Assembly: GCA_011033025.1 (NCBI GenBank)
Contig: WFMF01000137.1
Coordinates: 310,001-374,000, forward strand
Origin: Beroe forskalii
Lineage: Eukaryota > Ctenophora > Nuda > Beroida > Beroidae
DNA: 64,000 nt
Direction: 5' to 3'
The notes beneath the pieces are model-generated. The model was not told where the DNA came from, ran no database searches, and saw only the letters and a list, made by a program, of their open reading frames with translations. The position numbers and the translations under genes are program-made. Within the stretch, counting starts at the first letter, position 1. Each line of letters opens with the position of its first letter. This document shows positions 59,854 through 64,000 of this stretch, piece by piece.

Positions 59854-59977
59854 CTGATGTAGTAGTCCCCAGGAACAAGTCCAGTAAGCACCAGAGGCAG
59901 ACTGTCCAGTTTAACGTTATTCCGGTATCCCTTACTACTCGACACTGACACCAGTGTACCGGGAAGCACTTCCTCGC
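59854..59977 (-). CDS. nomo: NOMO exon j (last one found)
   Basis: The exon is 124 bp between acceptor actttcccag and donor GTTAGTGGT. It encodes EEVLPGTLVSVSSSKGYRNN and LVLTGLVPGDYYIR, closing another prealbumin-like repeat. It ends in phase 2, so more coding sequence is expected downstream, but only a minisatellite and the inverted arm follow. Confidence 0.9.
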
Positions 59978-62900
59978 CTGGGAAAGTAAGGGGACATCAT
60001 CATTAAAATGGTCAATTCATGACATTAAATGGGAATGTGAGAAGTGTATATTTACAAGTAAAAACGCGTGCAGAGCCTGAACAATTATTCTATTATCACG
60101 GATTGAAATGATAATGATTTCAATTAAAACTAATGTCAATGAGGGATGATTTCTTGGCAGAAACGTTCACATACCTTGTTTTACAACAACAGTTAGTTTA
60201 CTGAGTTTTACAGCCACAAAATCATGCTCGTTTTCTGTACTCCTCACAATGTCGTAATCAACCTGCGAAGAGTTTTAATAACGAAGTTAACTTGCAATAT
60301 AGTCAAAATTGCCCAAAACAGATCGAATTTGAAAGAGAACCTAGAGTAAGAATGAGTTGAAAACGCAGCTTCTTAACTACAAACAAACCAACCTAAGAAT
60401 AGTTCAAAACAAAGTTTTGACGTCAAAGATACCAACCTTGCTAGCCGTAACATGGTATTTGAGATTATTGTGAAGCGGTCCTATGCTGTACTCCCCGCTA
60501 TCATCAGTTATCTGAGTTAGAGTCAGGTCAATGAAAATAATAAACTATATAACGCAGGCTGGATTTCTGTAATTGCTGCAGAAATACAACAAATTCGGCA
60601 ATTCATCGTGAATCCTGGTATGGTGCAACACTGAACACAATCGTTAGGTATGTGCTATTAATTAGTAGTACTTATGTGCTATTAATTATCATAACTTATA
60701 ACAATGATAACGAATTATCTTATCTGAGTTAGAGTCAGGTCAGGAGAGTCGGGGGAGGTGAGGGTGATCAGAACCCCACGGACTGGCGGCGAAACGGAAC
60801 CTGGATGACGCCATTATCAGAGATTAAAATGGTGAATTAATGATGTAATTAACCTTGAGAGGATGACGTCATTATCAGAGATTAAAATGGTGAGTTAATG
60901 ATGTCATTATCAGGGCTTAGAGGGAGGTTATTATTGGTTCTTCCTTCCTTACCAGAAACAAAAGTCCCGGGGTGGCCACTAAATCTGGGAACTACAGTCG
61001 GACACTGCTCATCAGAAACAGTGGTGGTTTGGGAAGCAGGTGTGAAGAGAAGGCTCTCTGATACCGGCTTTATCAGGTACTCCTGCTGAGGATAAAGTTA
61101 ACAGGAACAGTCACTAGACATACAGACATACAGTACTGAACAGGTAGTAGACAGACACTAAACAGACAGTAGGCAGACAGGTTAAACAGTGGTGGTTTGG
61201 GAAGCAGGTGTGAAGAGAAGGCTCTCTGATACCGGCTTTATCAGGTACTCCTGCAGGGAACAGTTACAGATTATACAGTTTATTCATTATTCATTCTTGC
61301 AAGTGCAGACAGATTGTGGAGTGTGGAGGAATTGGCAGATTAATGCAGATGTAGACAACTAGACACTAGATTGTAGACATGTAGATACTAGATACTAGAC
61401 AAACAGCAGAAAGTAAAAACAGTATACAGATAGCAGACAGACACTTGACGCACTTGCTGGGGTGGACTCCACATTTGGTAGGTATAAGTCACCACACCAT
61501 CTTCAGCCTCTCCAGTAGCCACAGTGTTCAGTGTAACCTTCTCATGGGATTCCATGTTAGTCACACTGACTTGGACGTTAGTGTCAGACTCAGCCAGACG
61601 GATAACTCCTGAAATTAAGGTGAAAATATGTGACAAATAGAGGGATAGAGCAAGGTCATATTCGTCAAGATCCAAAAAGGGAGCTGATCAGTGATCATTC
61701 ATTTATCATGATTCTAATATAACATCTCTTATAGATTGCAAAGTTTTAATAAAATATTTGGCTAGTTTTCTGCATCCTTAATCTCATTCCCACTTTCACA
61801 TCTTACCCTTCAAAAGATGGTGAGTAGCAGAAAGTGTCAGAGTTTCTCCTCGAGTGGTATCAAACTCGTATTTATCCTGTTCGAACTTGTGACAAGCGTA
61901 AGGTACCAGACTGTATACTCCCGGTTTCTTCAGACAAAACCTGAAATGAGCGGTTTTAAAACGCTGTTTTGAAAAGCGGCTTTGAAAAACAATTTCTCCA
62001 TTTTGTCTGTGCCTTTTTACTCTTTTTGATTTCCGTACAAAACAGACAGTGACATCCCCAATAAGGAATGTAATCTATGGAGAAGCAGGGGATGGGATGT
62101 ATGGATATGATGCGATTGCCAATTAATAATTCAGCTACTTTCATAATAGCGTAAGAATTATAATGAATTATTGTTGATGGCGAGTGGCCAATATTTTCCA
62201 GTGCGGGACATAACAGAACATTGCACAAAGACACATCTGAGAGCTTATAGCAACCTCATTGAATGTTGGCGCAAAAGAAGGCACCACCGAGATTCGAACT
62301 CGGGATCTCCTGTTTACTAGACAGGCGCTTTAACCAACTAAGCCATGGCGCCCATGGGTGCGATCCATTATAACCAATCCTTGATCATTATTTGCCGAGA
62401 CACTTATACGCCGAGCCCATTCCGCACGATAAGAAATTCAATTTTCGACCTGGTAATAAGGCAAAATGCAACTCAATTTCTCTCATCAAACTCTCAATTC
62501 TTCATTAGCGTAACTGCGTGCTTGAAGCTTGATATTCAACTGCTATTTATTCATTATAACTTATCAACTTCGGCATATTGCCCGCTTACCGTGTGTTTAC
62601 AAACAGAAGCGGACAAAATTTATGACGATTTTCGAATCTTCTGATGATAACATTCTCGTATCAGGGATAACGTTTAACTTCAACCTTAAACGTAACCTGT
62701 TCGTGCCCTGTTCGAGACTGAAGGTTCCCTTGCTGGTTTTCTCTCCCTCTCCTCCCAGGGCCACGGAAAAGTTGAGTTGTGCGGGGTGAGAGACCTCCAA
62801 CTTCATTATGTAACCTGGTAAAGGGGGGTTTGAGATAAAGATCATTGGGGATTACAAGATAATACAGCATAGCATATTTATTTTACTATTGTACATGTGA

Positions 62901-63407
62901 CGCTACGCGTACTTTGAATAAGTTACGTAAACTGTAGTTAATGATTTAAGAAGAAAAGAATGGAAATAACTATGGGACAAAACAATAAAATAATAAATTT
63001 AAAAAAGAAAATAATCAGATTAAACTTCATTATGTAACCACTCTGTTCAAAGAGGGGTACCTCTGTCTCCTCCTCCACGACCACGCTCATTTCCGTTTCC
63101 TTCCAGCACCACTCAGCGTACTCAACTACCACCTAACGATAAAGGGTAATTCAAAAGTTATAGGTTCGTTATTCGTAGCCCCTTTTCTTCATTCAAAAGT
63201 GTAAAAATCTTTGCTGGATTTTCATTATTGATACTTTCATAGTTAGGAAGGAGAACCTAGACGCTTTATTGTCAACATATATTCAAACAATTTTGTTTAT
63301 GGAGTTCCATGGTAAAATTCGCTTACCTTGTATTCCCCAGGAAGTAGGCTGTCAATTTCCCAGGCCCCATCCACCACACTCGCAGTTGCTACAGAGGGTC
63401 CAGTAAC
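59854..63407 (-). CDS. nomo: NOMO (Nodal modulator / pM5), internal exons, both ends missing
   Basis: NOMO is a large ER membrane protein with a lumenal chain of prealbumin-like (carboxypeptidase-regulatory-like) beta-sandwich repeats. It partners nicalin and TMEM147 at the multipass translocon. Ten minus-strand exons are legible: 63407-63327, 63132-63039, 62814-62697, 61940-61807, 61608-61454, 61085-60953, 60800 to about 60724, 60511-60437, 60262-60175 and 59977-59854. Characteristic stretches include SLLPGEYK, EYAEWCWKETE, FCLKKPGVYSLVPYACHKFE, EYSIGPLHNNLKYHVTASK and LTGLVPGDYYIR, which match the mid and C-terminal half of animal NOMO in order. The N-terminal repeats lie beyond the right edge. 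The last third (further repeats, transmembrane helix, tail) is not found between 59854 and Dishevelled, so the copy may be truncated by the rearrangement ending near 59.4 kb. Confidence 0.93.
60175..60262 (-). CDS. nomo: NOMO exon i
   Basis: The exon is 88 bp between acceptor cttcgcag and donor GTATGTGAA. It encodes VDYDIVRSTENEHDF and VAVKLSKLTVVVKQ. Confidence 0.9.
60437..60511 (-). CDS. nomo: NOMO exon h
   Basis: The exon is 75 bp, phase 0, with donor GTTGGTATC. It encodes ITDDSGEYSIGPL and HNNLKYHVTASK, matching the NOMO TDDKGAYSVGPLH motif. The 5' boundary follows CTCAG in the second copy of the 23-bp repeat. Confidence 0.9.
60724..60800 (-). CDS. nomo: NOMO exon g (non-canonical 3' junction)
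   Basis: After acceptor catccag the frame reads GSVSPPVRGVLITLTS then PDLTLTQ, continuing to ITDDSGEYSIGPL of exon h. There is no GT where the frame requires a donor. The junction falls within a 23-bp sequence repeated at the exon h boundary (60720-60742 and 60508-60530). The end is set by assuming CAG|ATAAGA. Stops follow immediately in the unspliced frame. Confidence 0.75.
60798..60920. repeat. Tandem TGACGTCA modules in a NOMO intron
   Basis: GGATGACGCCATTATCAGAG, then GGATGACGTCATTATCAGAG 56 bp later, each followed by ATTAAAATGGTGARTTAATG. A third TGATGTCATTATCAGGG follows. This is the module core duplicated in the intron between NOMO exons f and g. Confidence 0.75.
60953..61085 (-). CDS. 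nomo: NOMO exon f
   Basis: The exon is 133 bp between acceptor atcctcag and donor GTAAGGAAG. It encodes QEYLIKPVSESLLFTP, VSDEQCP and HPGTFVSG, matching the NOMO region KELLFYPPS, GESCPG and HGKAGLFLEG. Its first ~70 bases are duplicated in the preceding intron at 61184-61254. Confidence 0.9.
61184..61254 (-). pseudogene. Partial duplicate of NOMO exon f
   Basis: 71 bp, seemingly identical to 61016-61086, 168 bp upstream in gene order. It copies the first half of exon f including its start, with its own acceptor-like ccctgCAG and a donor-like GTTTAA. Inclusion would not keep the frame plus the full repeat, so it is probably an inert exon fragment. Confidence 0.85.
61454..61608 (-). CDS. nomo: NOMO exon e
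   Basis: The exon is 155 bp between acceptor aatttcag and donor GTGCGTCAA. It encodes VIRLAESDTNVQVSVTN through YTYQMWSPPQQ, in frame with exon d. Confidence 0.85.
61807..61940 (-). CDS. nomo: NOMO exon d
   Basis: The exon is 134 bp between acceptor catttcag and donor GTAAGATGT. It encodes FCLKKPGVYSLVPYACHKFE, then TTRGETLTLSATHHLLKG. Family alignment is strong (FCLSKPGVYKVTP and RSCHRFEQ in vertebrate NOMO). Confidence 0.94.
62279..62352 (-). tRNA. tRNA-Thr (anticodon AGT)
   Basis: A 74-base cloverleaf on the minus strand, inside the NOMO intron between exons c and d. The acceptor GGCGCCA pairs with TGGTGCC, and the discriminator is T. The anticodon stem CCTGT/ACAGG frames loop CTAGTAA with anticodon AGT (complement of 62316-62318). 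The A box TGGCTTAGTTGG and B box GTTCGAATC are intact, and a TTTT Pol III terminator follows at 62276-62273. Confidence 0.97.
62697..62814 (-). CDS. nomo: NOMO exon c
   Basis: The exon is 118 bp between acceptor tttaccag and donor GTTACGTTT. It encodes YIMKLEVSHPAQLNFSVAL then SLEQGTNR, matching the NOMO GYMLRCSLSH and LSKGVNRFC segments. Confidence 0.92.
63039..63132 (-). CDS. nomo: NOMO exon b
   Basis: The exon is 94 bp between acceptor tatcgttag and donor GTTACATAA. It encodes EYAEWCWKETEMSVVVEEET and FEQSG, matching the NOMO DWCWKN/VEV region. Its 3' junction lies inside a 17-bp direct repeat shared with the start of the next exon. Confidence 0.92.
63327..63407 (-). CDS. nomo: NOMO exon a
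   Basis: The exon is 81 bp between acceptor cttatacag and donor GTAAGCGAA, encoding VTGPSVATASVVDGAWEIDS then LLPGEYK. LxPGxY closes each prealbumin-like repeat in NOMO. Confidence 0.9.
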
Positions 63408-64000
63408 CTGTATAAGTGAGGACTGAAGGTGCTTTCTAAATATTTGAATAGCCATATCCATTTGAAATGTTCTAAAAACCACATAATTGATCTAAAAATT
63501 TGAACCATATTTGACATAGAAAGATTTTCAGCATTCATGAATATTTCACTGTTGGAAATTAAGACTTTTTGAGTTATACTCTAGGAAATAACAGGGATGG
63601 GTCACTTTCTGACCTGCGATTTATTTCATATTATGGGATGTGAAATTAGAGATAAACTTATACATTCAGACATGAAAAACCCATAAAGATCACAGTGTAA
63701 AATAATCGACATCATCTACAATTCATCTGAAGATAAGAGATAATAAGTGTCATTTCCATGATTCAATAAAAACGGATACAATATGTACATGGGTCATTTC
63801 GATATCATGTAGTACAAAATATATGAGGTAACAATTTTTACCACATTACATGCACACGAAGAGATATTCGACCACATCCTGAAAACATGCAAGGAATGCG
63901 ATGGTTGAATGAACAATTTGATGATATTGGGGACATAGCTGCCGAACTTTGAAAAAAATCCGTTCGGAGGTCATATGGCGCCCTCCCAAAAGGAAGGCAT
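63408..64000. other. NOMO intron / right edge, no exon seen
   Basis: AT-rich sequence upstream of exon a. The preceding NOMO exons are expected beyond the window. Confidence 0.6.

Noticed and set aside
59612-59969. Extension of NOMO exon j through the minisatellite
   Set aside because: A proper donor (CAG|GTTAG) precedes the repeat, and the extension would be a meaningless 22-bp-repeat peptide.

Overview
The window looks like nuclear DNA of an invertebrate animal. It carries two split genes with short coding exons and mostly GT-AG introns, a eukaryotic tRNA gene with a Pol III terminator, and many eukaryotic mobile elements (Helitron, Penelope-like, LINE, TA- and TTAA-target elements). The Wnt-pathway gene shows it is a metazoan. 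Its protein is rather divergent, so an early-branching or fast-evolving marine lineage is possible, but I cannot name the species.

Two genes are recognisable, both on the minus strand. Dishevelled (DVL/dsh) runs from its start codon at 47599 down to at least 21428. Eight coding exons join in a continuous reading frame: DIX domain, acidic serine-rich linker, basic stretch, PDZ domain, linker. The DEP domain and C-terminus were not found. NOMO (Nodal modulator, an ER translocon-associated protein) occupies 63407 to 59854 as ten internal exons. Its N-terminal part lies beyond the right edge, and its C-terminal third is not found before the next gene. A tRNA-Thr(AGT) gene lies in a NOMO intron.

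The rest is repeat-dense. 0.5-3.7 kb: terminal-inverted-repeat (TIR) elements, one holding a 21-bp minisatellite. 4.2-13.5 kb: a small MITE, an AT-rich ~143-bp satellite split by a 3.7-kb TTAA-flanked foldback element, a Helitron, and a Penelope-like GIY-YIG remnant. 14.4-17.0 kb: LINE fragments and a 39-bp minisatellite. 17.6-19.2 kb: a decayed P2X7-C-terminal-like fragment and repeats of alternating orientation. 21.4-24 kb: Dishevelled exons 8-5. 24-46 kb: the 22-kb Dishevelled intron 4, holding the left arm of a large inverted duplication. 46.2-47.6 kb: Dishevelled exons 4-1. 47.6-52.3 kb: intergenic, with a LINE tail and GC-rich palindromes. 52.3-59.4 kb: the right arm. 59.4-63.4 kb: a minisatellite and NOMO.

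The most notable architecture is the pair of 7-8 kb inverted arms (about 29.33-37.99 and 52.33-59.40 kb) that bracket the promoter and exons 1-4 of Dishevelled. Each arm carries insertions that the other lacks, with target duplications, so the arms act as filled and empty sites for each other. A family of short palindromic modules built on TGACGTCA recurs in and around the arms. In NOMO, two introns are flanked by direct repeats that straddle the splice junctions (17 and 23 bp). The second cannot be spliced in frame with GT-AG ends, and AT-AG is the best fit. I computed no alignments; coordinates and identities are read by eye.
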